Shown here piece by piece: positions 7,603-16,287 of a stretch of DNA of 51,926 bases. The position numbers were made by a program, and so were the translations under genes. The DNA lies in contig JAEZXX010000070.1 of NCBI GenBank assembly GCA_023419535.1, positions 1 to 51,926 of the forward strand, written 5' to 3'. Below the pieces are notes generated by a model, which saw only the letters and a program-made list of their open reading frames with translations, was not told the DNA's origin and did no database searches. Source of the stretch: Pseudomonadota bacterium. GTDB taxonomy: Bacteria; Pseudomonadota; Alphaproteobacteria; Rhizobiales; Rhizobiaceae. How positions within the stretch are numbered: the first letter of the stretch is position 1; each line of letters opens with the position of its first letter.

Positions 7603-10110
7603 ATGGAGACCGTCCTCTCCCGCCCCTTCCGCACCCCGCGGGCCGGCGGCGTCTCGATCCGCCGGCGCATTCTCGTCGCCGCGGTCGCGCTGCTTCTGGC
7701 CTCGTCCCTCATCCTCGTCTGGTTCATCCTGGACTACGCCGCGCGCTCCGCGGACCGGGCCTTCGACCGTCTGCTGGGCGCGTCCGCTCTGACGATCGCC
7801 GGCGCGGTGCAGGCCGAGCGCGGGACGGTGACGGTCGAACTGCCCATCACCTCCTTCGCCATGTTCTCCGGCGCCGACCGGGTCTTCTACTCGGTCACGG
7901 ACACGCGCGGACGCTTCGTGACGGGCTACGAGGATCTCGCCGGGGCCCTGCCGGCCGCCGACGAGGGCGAGACGGTCTTCACCGACATCGATTATCGCGG
8001 CGAGCCCGTGCGCGTCGCCACCGCCGGCCGGCTGCTGTCCACGCCGGACGGGACCGGCTGGGTGACGGTGCGCGTGGCCGAGACGCTGAGCGAGCGGCGC
8101 GCGCTCGCCAACGAGATTTCCAGCAACGCCATCGTCCCGGTCATCGCGCTGACGCTGCTGGCCATGGGCCTCGTCTGGTTCGTGCTCGGGCGCGCCTTCG
8201 CCCCGCTCGCGGGGCTGGAGCGCCATCTGATCGGCCGCGGGCCGGAGAACCTGTCGCCGGTCGACCTGCCGGTGCCGACGGAGGTCGGCCATCTGGTGGC
8301 GGCCTTGAACGGCTTCATGGAGCGCCTGCGCACAGCCCGCCAGAGGCTGGAGGCGCTGGTCACCGAAGCGGCCCACGAGGTGCGCACACCGCTCGCCTCG
8401 CTGCGGGCGCAGGCCGAGATCGCGCGCGACGAGGCGGATCCGGCGGCGCTGCGGGCCCGTGTCGAGCGCATTCACGCGGGGGCGATCCATGCCAGCCAGC
8501 TCGTCTCCCAGCTTCTCATGGACGCCACCGTCTCGCACCGGCTGGAGGTCGCCGAGCCTTCCGCGACCGCGCTTCCCGACCTCCTGAACGACGTCGCGGG
8601 ACGCCTCGACCCGGATCTCGACGACCGGCTGACCATCGAACTCGACAAGGATCTGGAGGACGGCTTCGTCGTGGGCGATCCCGTGGTTCTGCGCGAGATG
8701 CTGCGAAACCTCCTCGACAACGCCATGAGCTACTCCTCCGGCGCGGTCGAACTCGGGGCGCGGCGCGAGGGCGAATGGGCGGTGATCTGGGTGGCGGATC
8801 GCGGCCCCGGCATCCCCGCCGAGGAAAAGCCGAAGGTGCTGTCCCGCTTCGGGCGGGGCAGCTCGTCCGCCGGCAAGCCGGGATCGGGGCTCGGTCTTGC
8901 GATCGTCGAGCGGATCGCCGCCTCGCTCGGGGGAACCCTCGCGCTCGGGGATCGGCCGGGGGGCGGCCTCGTCGTCCGGGTGCGCCTGCCGCTCGGGGGG
9001 CGGCCCGCCCGGCCGAAGTCGGCCCCCGGATCGAGCGCGCTCCTCGCCGTCCTCCTCGGGTCCATGCTCGTCTGCGCGGCCGACGTCTCCTTCGCCGCCA
9101 CCAGGCTCTTCGAGGCGAGGGGCGGCGAGCCGGTCCGGCGCCTGACGATCGTCGGCACGACCGACACGCCCTTGCTCGCGCCGCTCGTGAGGGCCTTCCA
9201 GGACGCCCAGCCCGGCGTCGAGATCGAGTATTTCGAAGGCGAGACGCTGCCGATCTACCGGGACTACGTCGCCGGCACGCTGGAGCCCGAGCCCGACATC
9301 CTGATGAGCTCGGCGTCCGACCTTCAGGTGAAGCTCGCCAATGACGGCTATGCGCAGCGCTATGAATCGCCGTTCCTCGAACGCCTCCCGGCCTGGGCGA
9401 GCTGGCGCGACGAGGTCTTCGGCTTCACCTACGAGCCGGCCGTGATCGTCTACGATCCCGACGCCTTCTCGCCGGGCGAGGTTCCCCGCACGCGGATCGC
9501 CCTCGCCGAGCTTCTGGAGCACGATCCGGAGCGCTTCCGGGGGCGCGTCGCGACCTACGACATCGCCCAGAGCGGCGTCGGATATCTCCTCGCGGCACAG
9601 GACGGGACCATCTCCTCCACGAACTGGCGGCTGGCTGCCGCCTTCGGGCGAACCGGCATCCGGCTCAGCGGATCGAGCCCGCAGATGCTGACCCTGATCG
9701 AGGAGGGCGAACTTTCGCTCGGCTACAACATCCTCGGCTCCTACGCGCTCGCCCGGCAGGCCGCCGGGGCACGGATCGGCATCGTGGTGCCGGACGACTA
9801 CGTGCTGGTCCTCACGCGGACCATGCTGATCCCCGAGGATGCGGCGAACCCAGACCTGGCGCGCGCCTTCATCGACTTCACCCTGTCGCCTGCGGGTCAG
9901 GCGGTGCTCGCCGGCGCCTCCGCCCTCGGTTCGATCGTCCCGGGTTCGAACGGGCCCTTCACGGCCGAGCGGATCGCCGCGCTGGGGCTCGGGGCGGTGC
10001 AGCCGGTGGCGCTCGGCCCCTCGCTGCTCGTCTCGCTCGATCCGCAACGCCGGGACCGCTTCCTGCAGACCTGGACGGAAATCGTCGCGCCGGGGGCGAT
10101 GCGACCGTGA
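7603..10110 (+). CDS. tctE: TctE-like histidine kinase fused to a periplasmic solute-binding protein
   Basis: An 835-aa protein in one uninterrupted frame. Residues 1-470 are a TctE-type kinase: transmembrane segments at about 23-43 and 177-196 flank a periplasmic loop, then a HAMP-like region, His258 in AAHEVRTPL, N-box NLLDNAMSYSSG and ATP-lid motifs DRGPGIP and GSGLGLAIVERI. A third hydrophobic stretch at 478-499 (ALLAVLLGSMLVCAADVSFAA) resembles a signal peptide or membrane anchor. Residues 500-835 are a family-1, iron(III)-type solute-binding domain (VVPDDYVLVLTRTMLIPEDA; FIDFTLSPAGQAVL). Three membrane passes would place this domain in the periplasm. Related systems, as I recall, encode such a binding protein as a separate gene. 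A sequencing error joining two genes, or processing after VSFA, remains possible. Confidence 0.85.
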   Translation: METVLSRPFRTPRAGGVSIRRRILVAAVALLLASSLILVWFILDYAARSADRAFDRLLGASALTIAGAVQAERGTVTVELPITSFAMFSGADRVFYSVTDTRGRFVTGYEDLAGALPAADEGETVFTDIDYRGEPVRVATAGRLLSTPDGTGWVTVRVAETLSERRALANEISSNAIVPVIALTLLAMGLVWFVLGRAFAPLAGLERHLIGRGPENLSPVDLPVPTEVGHLVAALNGFMERLRTARQRLEALVTEAAHEVRTPLASLRAQAEIARDEADPAALRARVERIHAGAIHASQLVSQLLMDATVSHRLEVAEPSATALPDLLNDVAGRLDPDLDDRLTIELDKDLEDGFVVGDPVVLREMLRNLLDNAMSYSSGAVELGARREGEWAVIWVADRGPGIPAEEKPKVLSRFGRGSSSAGKPGSGLGLAIVERIAASLGGTLALGDRPGGGLVVRVRLPLGGRPARPKSAPGSSALLAVLLGSMLVCAADVSFAATRLFEARGGEPVRRLTIVGTTDTPLLAPLVRAFQDAQPGVEIEYFEGETLPIYRDYVAGTLEPEPDILMSSASDLQVKLANDGYAQRYESPFLERLPAWASWRDEVFGFTYEPAVIVYDPDAFSPGEVPRTRIALAELLEHDPERFRGRVATYDIAQSGVGYLLAAQDGTISSTNWRLAAAFGRTGIRLSGSSPQMLTLIEEGELSLGYNILGSYALARQAAGARIGIVVPDDYVLVLTRTMLIPEDAANPDLARAFIDFTLSPAGQAVLAGASALGSIVPGSNGPFTAERIAALGLGAVQPVALGPSLLVSLDPQRRDRFLQTWTEIVAPGAMRP

Positions 10111-10390
10111 CGCCCCCGGCAGGTCGCAACGGGGGACGGCGTTCTTTCCGCCGGCGAACGATCGCAACGTCCGGTCCTCGCCTTCAAATGGTCGAGGGAC
10201 GAACCGGAGCGCGTTCGGGCGATGGCGGGACGATTTTCGGCCCCGAACGAGTTCTGCAGCGTCGTGTGCCTATTCGGACGCACAATGGTCGCTCTATCTG
10301 TTTAAATCCAACCGTCCGGCCCACGGGCCGGCGCCTGCGACACGGACGGCCGTCTGTTCCGACCGCCCGAGCGTCGACCCTGGAGAGATC

Positions 10391-12442
10391 GTGACGTCCT
10401 TGAACGGCAACGCCGACAGCGAAGAGGCCGAGACGGCCGCGGCGGACGAGATCGGCAACCCGGCGCGGCTGGCTGCCCTGCGCTCCCTCGAAATCCTCGA
10501 CACGCCCCCGGACCCGAGCTTCGACAGCATCGTCGCGGTCGCGAGCGAGGTCTGCGAAGCGCCGACCGCGCTGGTCAGCCTGATCGATCAGCATCGCCAA
10601 TGGTTCAAGGCTCGAGTCGGCTTCGAGCCGAGCGAGACCTCGCTGGACCGTTCCGTCTGCTCGCACACGCTGCTGCGCTCGGACCTTCTCGTGATCCCGG
10701 ACCTGACGGCCGATCCCCGGACCGCGTGCAACCCTCTCGTCACCGGGCTCGAGGCGATCCGGTTCTATGCCGGTGCGCCGCTCATCACGAGCGAGGGGTA
10801 CCACCTCGGCGCGCTCTGCGTCATCGACTCCAGGCCGAGGCCCGAAGGCCTGTCGGACCGGCAGGCCAATGTCCTGCGTCAGCTGGCCCGCCAGGCCGTG
10901 TCGCAGATCGAGCTCCGACGCCTGCTCGGCCAGCGCGACGAACTGGTCGAGCGCCTTCGCGCCGCGCGCGACGCGGCGGCGGAGGACCGGCGCCGCTTCG
11001 AGCTTCTCTTCGACAACGCGCCGAGCTTCATCGCCCTGAAGAAGGGGCCGAACCACGTCTACGAGCGTGTGAACGCGGCCTACCGATCCGTGATCGGCGG
11101 GCGGGACGTGCTCGGCAAGTCGGTCGTCGAGGCCTTGCCGGACGCCGTCGAGCAGGGTTTCCTCGGCATCCTCGACGAGGTCTACCGGACCGGCCAACCC
11201 TATTCGGCCAAGGCCGTCAAATGGGTGTCGCACGGCTCGTCCGGCGAACCTCCGGTCGAGAGCTTCCTCGACTTCGTCTACCAGCCGCTTCTGGAAGACG
11301 GCGAGATCGCCGGCATCTTCACCATCGGCTACGACGTGACCGAGCGCGTGCTGCAGGGGCGGAGGGACCAGGCGCTCGCCCATCTGGGCGAACGCATGCG
11401 GTCGCTCTCGAACCCGGAGGACGTCACGCGCACGGCGGCCCAGATGCTGGCCGAAGCGTTGGAGGCGACGCGGGCCGGCGTCGGCACGGTCGATCCCGAG
11501 CGCGAGACCGTCTTCATGCATCCGAACTGGTGCGCACCCGGCGCGACGCCCGTCGAGGGCCACTTCCGCTTCCGCGACTACGGCTCCTTCGTCGACGAGC
11601 TGAAGGCCGGCCGAACGGTCATCGTGGAGGACACGGCGCGCGATCCGCGCACGAAGGACGGCGCCGCGGCGCTGGCCGCGCTGGGCATCCGCGTCCTCTT
11701 GAACATTCCGGTCATCGACCGCGACCGCTTCGTCCTCGTCGCCTTCGTTCACTTCGCCGGTCCCCGCATCCTGTCCGAAGAGGACGTTCTCTTCGTGCAG
11801 CAGGTGGCGGACCGCACGCAGGCGACGCTGTCGCGCCTCCATACCGAGGAACAGCAGCGAACCCTCAACCAGGAGCTCGCCCACCGCATGAAGAACTCGC
11901 TCGCCATGGTCCAGGCCATCGCGACGCAGACCATGCGGCAGGCCCGGACCATGGAGGAGGGGCGCGAGGCCATGTCCAACCGCCTCGCCGCCCTCGGTCG
12001 GGCCCAGGACATCCTGACCGGGGCGAACTTCGAGAGCACGGACGTGCGCGCCGTCGTCGACGCGGCGATCGCGCCGCACCAGGGGCCGCAGATCGAGATC
12101 GACGACGACGGCGTGCCGATCGGTCTCACCTCGCAGCAGGCGCTGGGCCTCTCCCTTGCCATTCACGAGCTCGCGACCAACGCGGCGAAATACGGCGCCC
12201 TGTCCGTCGACGAGGGCACGGTCACCATGTCCTGGATGCAGACGGGCAACCTCTTTCAATTCGAATGGATCGAAACCGGCGGTCCGCCCGTTTCGACACC
12301 CAAGCGCAAGGGGTTCGGCTCCAAGCTGATCGAACGGATCGTCGCCTCCTATTTCGACGGCGAGGGCCGCATCGATTTCCATCCGGCGGGCATCCGCTTC
12401 AAGCTGACCGGGGCCTCCGGCCGCACCGCGTCCAGGACCTGA
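10391..12442 (+). CDS. GAF-PAS-GAF sensor histidine kinase of the HWE family
   Basis: Soluble sensor kinase (683 aa) with no membrane segment, so it acts in the cytoplasm. Residues 40-175 form a GAF domain (ILDTPPDPSFDSI; SVCSHTLLRSDLLVIPDL; GALCVIDSRPRP), 210-320 a PAS domain, and 340-480 a second GAF. The kinase core has the phosphoacceptor His498 in ELAHRMKNSLAMVQAIA, N-box HELATNAAKYGAL and the W-x-E of FEWIETGG that defines HWE kinases. The GTG at 10391 follows a GGAGAG ribosome-binding site; no ATG in a sensible place precedes the GAF domain. It is followed after 16 bp by a lone receiver, its likely partner. The 280 bp upstream holds no gene. Confidence 0.9.
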   Translation: MTSLNGNADSEEAETAAADEIGNPARLAALRSLEILDTPPDPSFDSIVAVASEVCEAPTALVSLIDQHRQWFKARVGFEPSETSLDRSVCSHTLLRSDLLVIPDLTADPRTACNPLVTGLEAIRFYAGAPLITSEGYHLGALCVIDSRPRPEGLSDRQANVLRQLARQAVSQIELRRLLGQRDELVERLRAARDAAAEDRRRFELLFDNAPSFIALKKGPNHVYERVNAAYRSVIGGRDVLGKSVVEALPDAVEQGFLGILDEVYRTGQPYSAKAVKWVSHGSSGEPPVESFLDFVYQPLLEDGEIAGIFTIGYDVTERVLQGRRDQALAHLGERMRSLSNPEDVTRTAAQMLAEALEATRAGVGTVDPERETVFMHPNWCAPGATPVEGHFRFRDYGSFVDELKAGRTVIVEDTARDPRTKDGAAALAALGIRVLLNIPVIDRDRFVLVAFVHFAGPRILSEEDVLFVQQVADRTQATLSRLHTEEQQRTLNQELAHRMKNSLAMVQAIATQTMRQARTMEEGREAMSNRLAALGRAQDILTGANFESTDVRAVVDAAIAPHQGPQIEIDDDGVPIGLTSQQALGLSLAIHELATNAAKYGALSVDEGTVTMSWMQTGNLFQFEWIETGGPPVSTPKRKGFGSKLIERIVASYFDGEGRIDFHPAGIRFKLTGASGRTASRT

Positions 12443-12458
12443 GGAGAAAGGGCACCGC

Positions 12459-12848
12459 ATGGCACAGTCCTTCGACCCGGCCGCCTATGCCGTCCTCGTC
12501 GTCGAGGACGATGCGCTGCTGCGCGCCGAGGCCGTGGATCTGTGCGAGGAGGCCGGCTTCACGGTCTACGAGGCGCGCGACGCAGATCAGGCGATCCGCG
12601 AGCTGGAACGTCACTCGGAGATCCGCGTGCTGTTCACCGACATCGAGATGCCGGGTTCGATGGACGGCCTGAAGCTCGCCCGGGCGGTCCGTGACCGCTG
12701 GCCGCCGGTCGCGATCATCGTGACCTCGGGCCGGGTGAACCCCGGCGAAGGCGATATTCCCGAGCGCGGGGTCTTCTTCGCCAAACCCTACCCGCCCCAG
12801 AGCATCGTCGATACGCTTACGGGAATCGCCGCCGAGATTCGCTCCTGA
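12459..12848 (+). CDS. Single-domain response regulator
   Basis: CheY-like receiver of 129 aa with no output domain. Acidic pocket residues are in LVVEDDALL, the phosphoacceptor is Asp61 in LFTDIEMPGSMDG, the conserved Thr/Ser is in IIVTSG and the Lys in FFAKPY. The start follows an AGGAGAAAGG ribosome-binding site 16 bp after the HWE kinase stop. It belongs to the receiver type commonly paired with HWE/HisKA_2 kinases, probably acting as a phosphate carrier or competitor. Its downstream target is not in the window. Confidence 0.9.
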   Translation: MAQSFDPAAYAVLVVEDDALLRAEAVDLCEEAGFTVYEARDADQAIRELERHSEIRVLFTDIEMPGSMDGLKLARAVRDRWPPVAIIVTSGRVNPGEGDIPERGVFFAKPYPPQSIVDTLTGIAAEIRS

Positions 12849-12933
12849 GCGAACGGATCGAAGCTTGCGGCCGCCCGTCGTTCGGCCTGTCTGATCTTCG
12901 GGCTTCGTGAACGGTCGGTCGGGAGGAAACGGG

Positions 12934-13671
12934 ATGCGTCTGGACGGCCTGAGGATCCTCGTCACTGCGGCGGGGCAGGGAATCGGGCGCGCCAGCGCCG
13001 TCGCGCTGTGCGCCGAGGGAGCGGAGGTGATCGCGACGGACCGAGACGCCGGCCTGCTCGCCGGTCTCGACGGCATGCGGACCATGGCGCTGGACGTGAC
13101 CGACGCGAAGGCGGTCCGGGACGCGGCCGCCGCCGTGGGACCGCTCGACGGCCTCTTCAACTGCGCCGGCATGGTCCACGGCGGGACGCTCCTCGACATC
13201 GCCGACGAGGACTGGGAGGAGGGCTTTTCTCTGAACGTCACTGCGATGATGCGGCTGACCCGGGCCGTTCTTCCCGCGATGCTGGACCGTGCGTCCCAAA
13301 CCGGGACGGCCTCCATCCTGAACATGGCCTCCATGGCGTCGTCGGTGAAGGGCTTTCCCAACAGGACGATCTATGGCGCGTCCAAGGCGGCGGTGATCGG
13401 GCTCACCAAGGCGATCGCGGCCGACTACGTCACACGCGGGATCCGCTGCAACGCGCTCTGTCCCGGCACGGTCGACACGCCCTCGCTGCGCGGCCGAATC
13501 GCCGGTGCGCCCGACCCGGTCCAGGCCGAGAAGGACTTCGTGGCGCGCCAGCCGATGGGCCGGCTCGCCAGCGTCGACGACATCACGCCGACCGTGGTCC
13601 ATCTGCTGGGACCGGGCAGCCGCTTCGTCTCCGGGCAGGCCGTGCTCGTGGACGGCGGCGTCACGATCTGA
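12934..13671 (+). CDS. SDR-family dehydrogenase, 2-keto-3-deoxy-L-fuconate dehydrogenase-like
   Basis: Short-chain dehydrogenase (245 aa). The nucleotide-binding motif is TAAGQGIG (11-18), with NCAG at about 76-79, and the catalytic residues are Ser133, Tyr147 and Lys151 (IYGASK). The start at 12934 has a GGAGGAAA ribosome-binding site; the ATG at 12907 would add nine residues without homology. The TAAGQGIG variant and adjacent FAH hydrolase recall the SDR that oxidises 2-keto-3-deoxy-L-fuconate or -rhamnonate in non-phosphorylating pathways. The exact sugar acid is inferred, and the upstream aldonate dehydratase is not in the window. Confidence 0.8.
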   Translation: MRLDGLRILVTAAGQGIGRASAVALCAEGAEVIATDRDAGLLAGLDGMRTMALDVTDAKAVRDAAAAVGPLDGLFNCAGMVHGGTLLDIADEDWEEGFSLNVTAMMRLTRAVLPAMLDRASQTGTASILNMASMASSVKGFPNRTIYGASKAAVIGLTKAIAADYVTRGIRCNALCPGTVDTPSLRGRIAGAPDPVQAEKDFVARQPMGRLASVDDITPTVVHLLGPGSRFVSGQAVLVDGGVTI

Positions 13672-13726
13672 CATCGATCGTCCCGACGCGCGGAACGACA
13701 TCACCTCCTCGAAGGATAGAGTGCCG

Positions 13727-14572
13727 ATGAAACTGCTTCGCTATGGGCCGGCGGGTGCCGAGAAGCCGGGACTGCTCGACCGGGAGGGCCGCATCCGCGA
13801 CCTGTCCGGGCATGTCGACGACATCGCCGGCGACGTCCTGACGCCCGAAGGCCTCGGCCGGCTCCGCGCGATCGATGCCGAGGCCCTCCCGCTGGTCGGC
13901 GGCTCGCCGCGCCTGGGCGCCTGCGTCGGGCGCATCGGAAAGTTCGTCTGCATCGGGCTGAACTACGCCGACCACGCGGCGGAGACGGGGGCCGAGATCC
14001 CGAAGGAGCCGATCGTCTTCAACAAGTGGATCACGGCGGTCTGCGGTCCGAACGACGATGTCGAGATTCCGCGCGGCTCGCAGCAGACCGACTGGGAGGT
14101 CGAACTCGGCGTCGTGATCGGCAAGGGCGGACGCTACATCGAGGAAGCGGACGCGCTCGACCACGTCGCGGGCTATTGCGTCGTCAACGACGTTTCCGAG
14201 CGGGAATGGCAGAGCGAGCGCGGCGGGACCTGGGACAAGGGAAAGGGCTTCGACACCTTCGGCCCGACCGGCCCCTGGCTGGTGACGCCGGACGAGGCCG
14301 GGGACGTCGGGAATCTGGCGATGTTCCTGGAGGTCGACGGCAGGCGCTACCAGAACGGCTCGACCGCGACGATGATCTTCCCGGTCCCCCACATCGTCTC
14401 CTACCTTTCCCGCTTCATGTCCCTGCGCCCGGGCGACGTCATCTCGACCGGCACGCCGCCGGGCGTCGGCCTCGGCCAGAAGCCGCCCGTCTATCTCAAG
14501 GGCGGCGAGACGATGCGGCTGGGCATCGAGGGCCTCGGCGAGCAGGTGCAGCGGGTCGTGCGGGCCGGATAG
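13727..14572 (+). CDS. Fumarylacetoacetate hydrolase family protein, diketo-deoxyaldonate hydrolase-like
   Basis: FAH-superfamily enzyme (281 aa) that cleaves a C-C bond in an acylpyruvate-type compound. The core motif CIGLNYADHAAETGAEIP, the metal-binding Glu residues in TDWEVELGVVIG and the stretch GYCVVNDVSEREWQ are typical, as is the end region TGTPPGVGLGQKP. It follows the SDR gene by 55 bp. The pair fits 2,4-diketo-3-deoxy-L-fuconate or L-rhamnonate hydrolysis to pyruvate plus a hydroxy acid. This family is often annotated ureidoglycolate lyase, so substrate assignment rests on the neighbour. Confidence 0.85.
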   Translation: MKLLRYGPAGAEKPGLLDREGRIRDLSGHVDDIAGDVLTPEGLGRLRAIDAEALPLVGGSPRLGACVGRIGKFVCIGLNYADHAAETGAEIPKEPIVFNKWITAVCGPNDDVEIPRGSQQTDWEVELGVVIGKGGRYIEEADALDHVAGYCVVNDVSEREWQSERGGTWDKGKGFDTFGPTGPWLVTPDEAGDVGNLAMFLEVDGRRYQNGSTATMIFPVPHIVSYLSRFMSLRPGDVISTGTPPGVGLGQKPPVYLKGGETMRLGIEGLGEQVQRVVRAG

Positions 14573-14787
14573 GCCGCACGTCCACCCGTTGTGCGCCTTC
14601 CCGCGGCCTTTCGTGAACGGCAAAGGATTAGGACGCCTGTCGCGGCTGCCGAACGGGCTTTCACCTCTGCTGCATTCCGATTTGAAGCGGTATAGGAATC
14701 GAACGCTTGGCGATCCCGCATCGTAGAGGATCGCGGGCGGTCGGCCGCCGTTCGCGTGCCGGCCAGCGAGCGAAAGGTTCGGGCTGG

Positions 14788-16287
14788 ATGACGGACGCAG
14801 GAACGAGCCGGGCGAAGACCGGTATTGCCGGGCTCGACGACATCCTCGCCGGCGGCCTGATGGAGGGCCGGGTGTTCCTCCTGGAAGGAAGCCCCGGCAC
14901 CGGCAAGACCACGATCGCCCTGAACTTCCTCCTGGAGGGGGCGAACAAGGGCGAGACCGGCCTTTACGTCACCCTTTCGGAGACCGAAACGGAACTTCGG
15001 TCCGGCGCCGCCTCGCACGGATGGGAACTCGGACCCCGGATCGAGGTGTTCGAGCTGGTCCCGCCCGAGAGCCTGCTCGATTCCGACCAGCAGCAGAGCC
15101 TGCTCTATTCCTCAGACCTCGAACTCGGCGAGACGACGAGGATGATCTTCGAGGCGGTCGAGCGGGTGAAGCCGAAGCGCATCGTCCTCGACAGCCTTTC
15201 GGAAATCCGCCTCCTGGCGCAGGGCTCGCTTCGCTACCGGCGTCAGATCCTGGCGCTGAAGCACTATTTCGCCCGCAACGGCGGAACGGTCCTGCTTCTG
15301 GACGACCTGACGGCGGAGACCACGGACAAGACCGTCCACAGCGTCGTTCACGGCGTGATGCATCTCGAGGAACTGGCCCCCCAATACGGCGCCGAGCGAC
15401 GGCGCGTGCGCATCACCAAATATCGCGGCACGGCCTATCGCGGCGGCTACCACGACATGCGGATCGCGACAGGCGGCGTTGAGGTCTATCCGCGGCTGGT
15501 GGCGCTGGAGCATCACACCGGCTTCGCCCGGACGCAGACCTCGAGCGGCATCGATGCCATCGACGCGCTGGTCGGCGGCGGCCTCGAGCGCGGTTCGAGC
15601 ACGCTGATCCTCGGGCCGTCCGGCTCGGGCAAGTCGATCTTCGGCGTCCAGTTCGCCATGGCCGCGATCGCGCGCGGCGAGCGGGCGGCTCTCTTCGTCT
15701 TCGACGAGGAACTCGGCCTGATGACCGAGCGCATGCTGGCCCTCGGCTTCGACGTGGCGGGCGAGATGGAGCGCGGAATGCTGCATGTCGAGCAGATCGA
15801 CGCGGCCGAGATCTCGCCCGGCGAGTTCGCGCACCGGGTCCGCTACCGGACCGCGAATGCCGGCGCCAAGGTCGTCGTGATCGACAGCCTGAACGGCTAC
15901 CAGGCGGCGATGCCGGAAGAGAACTCCCTCATCCTGCATATGCACGAGCTTCTGCAGTTCCTGAACCGCCAGGGCACGACGACGATCCTGACCGTCGCCC
16001 AGCATGGGCTCGTGGGCGACATGAACTCTCCCGTCGACATCACCTATCTGGCCGACACCGTCATCCTCCTGCGCTATTTCGAGGCGTTCGGGCGCATGCG
16101 GCGGGCCCTCTCCGTCGTCAAGAAGCGGGCCGGGCGGCACGAGGATACGATCCGCGAATACCGGATCGGCGGGCAGGGGGTCTTGGTGGGCGAGCCGCTG
16201 GTGGAGTTCCACGGCGTCCTGCGCGGGGTTCCGGCCTTCGTCGGACAGGACGCCGACGGACTGATGAGCGATGCTGCGACGCGATAG
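14788..16287 (+). CDS. KaiC-like double RecA-domain ATPase
   Basis: Protein of 499 aa with two KaiC/RecA domains. Domain I (about 8-240) has Walker A GSPGTGKT (34-41) and Asp135 in RIVLDSLSE. Domain II (about 248-490) has GPSGSGKS (276-283), the acidic pair Glu307-Glu308 and Asp366 in VVVIDSLNG. By eye, Thr419-Tyr420 in DITYLADTVILLRY align with the autophosphorylated Ser431-Thr432 of cyanobacterial KaiC. Domain I has SETE where KaiC has a Glu pair. No kaiA or kaiB is nearby. The next gene, a hybrid kinase, begins right after the stop, so the ATPase probably feeds a signalling pathway rather than a full clock. The ATG at 14788 precedes the first conserved residues. Confidence 0.9.
   Translation: MTDAGTSRAKTGIAGLDDILAGGLMEGRVFLLEGSPGTGKTTIALNFLLEGANKGETGLYVTLSETETELRSGAASHGWELGPRIEVFELVPPESLLDSDQQQSLLYSSDLELGETTRMIFEAVERVKPKRIVLDSLSEIRLLAQGSLRYRRQILALKHYFARNGGTVLLLDDLTAETTDKTVHSVVHGVMHLEELAPQYGAERRRVRITKYRGTAYRGGYHDMRIATGGVEVYPRLVALEHHTGFARTQTSSGIDAIDALVGGGLERGSSTLILGPSGSGKSIFGVQFAMAAIARGERAALFVFDEELGLMTERMLALGFDVAGEMERGMLHVEQIDAAEISPGEFAHRVRYRTANAGAKVVVIDSLNGYQAAMPEENSLILHMHELLQFLNRQGTTTILTVAQHGLVGDMNSPVDITYLADTVILLRYFEAFGRMRRALSVVKKRAGRHEDTIREYRIGGQGVLVGEPLVEFHGVLRGVPAFVGQDADGLMSDAATR

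Noticed and set aside
14573..14787. Search for kaiA or kaiB next to the KaiC-like gene
   Set aside because: No small frame in this gap or downstream resembles KaiB or KaiA.
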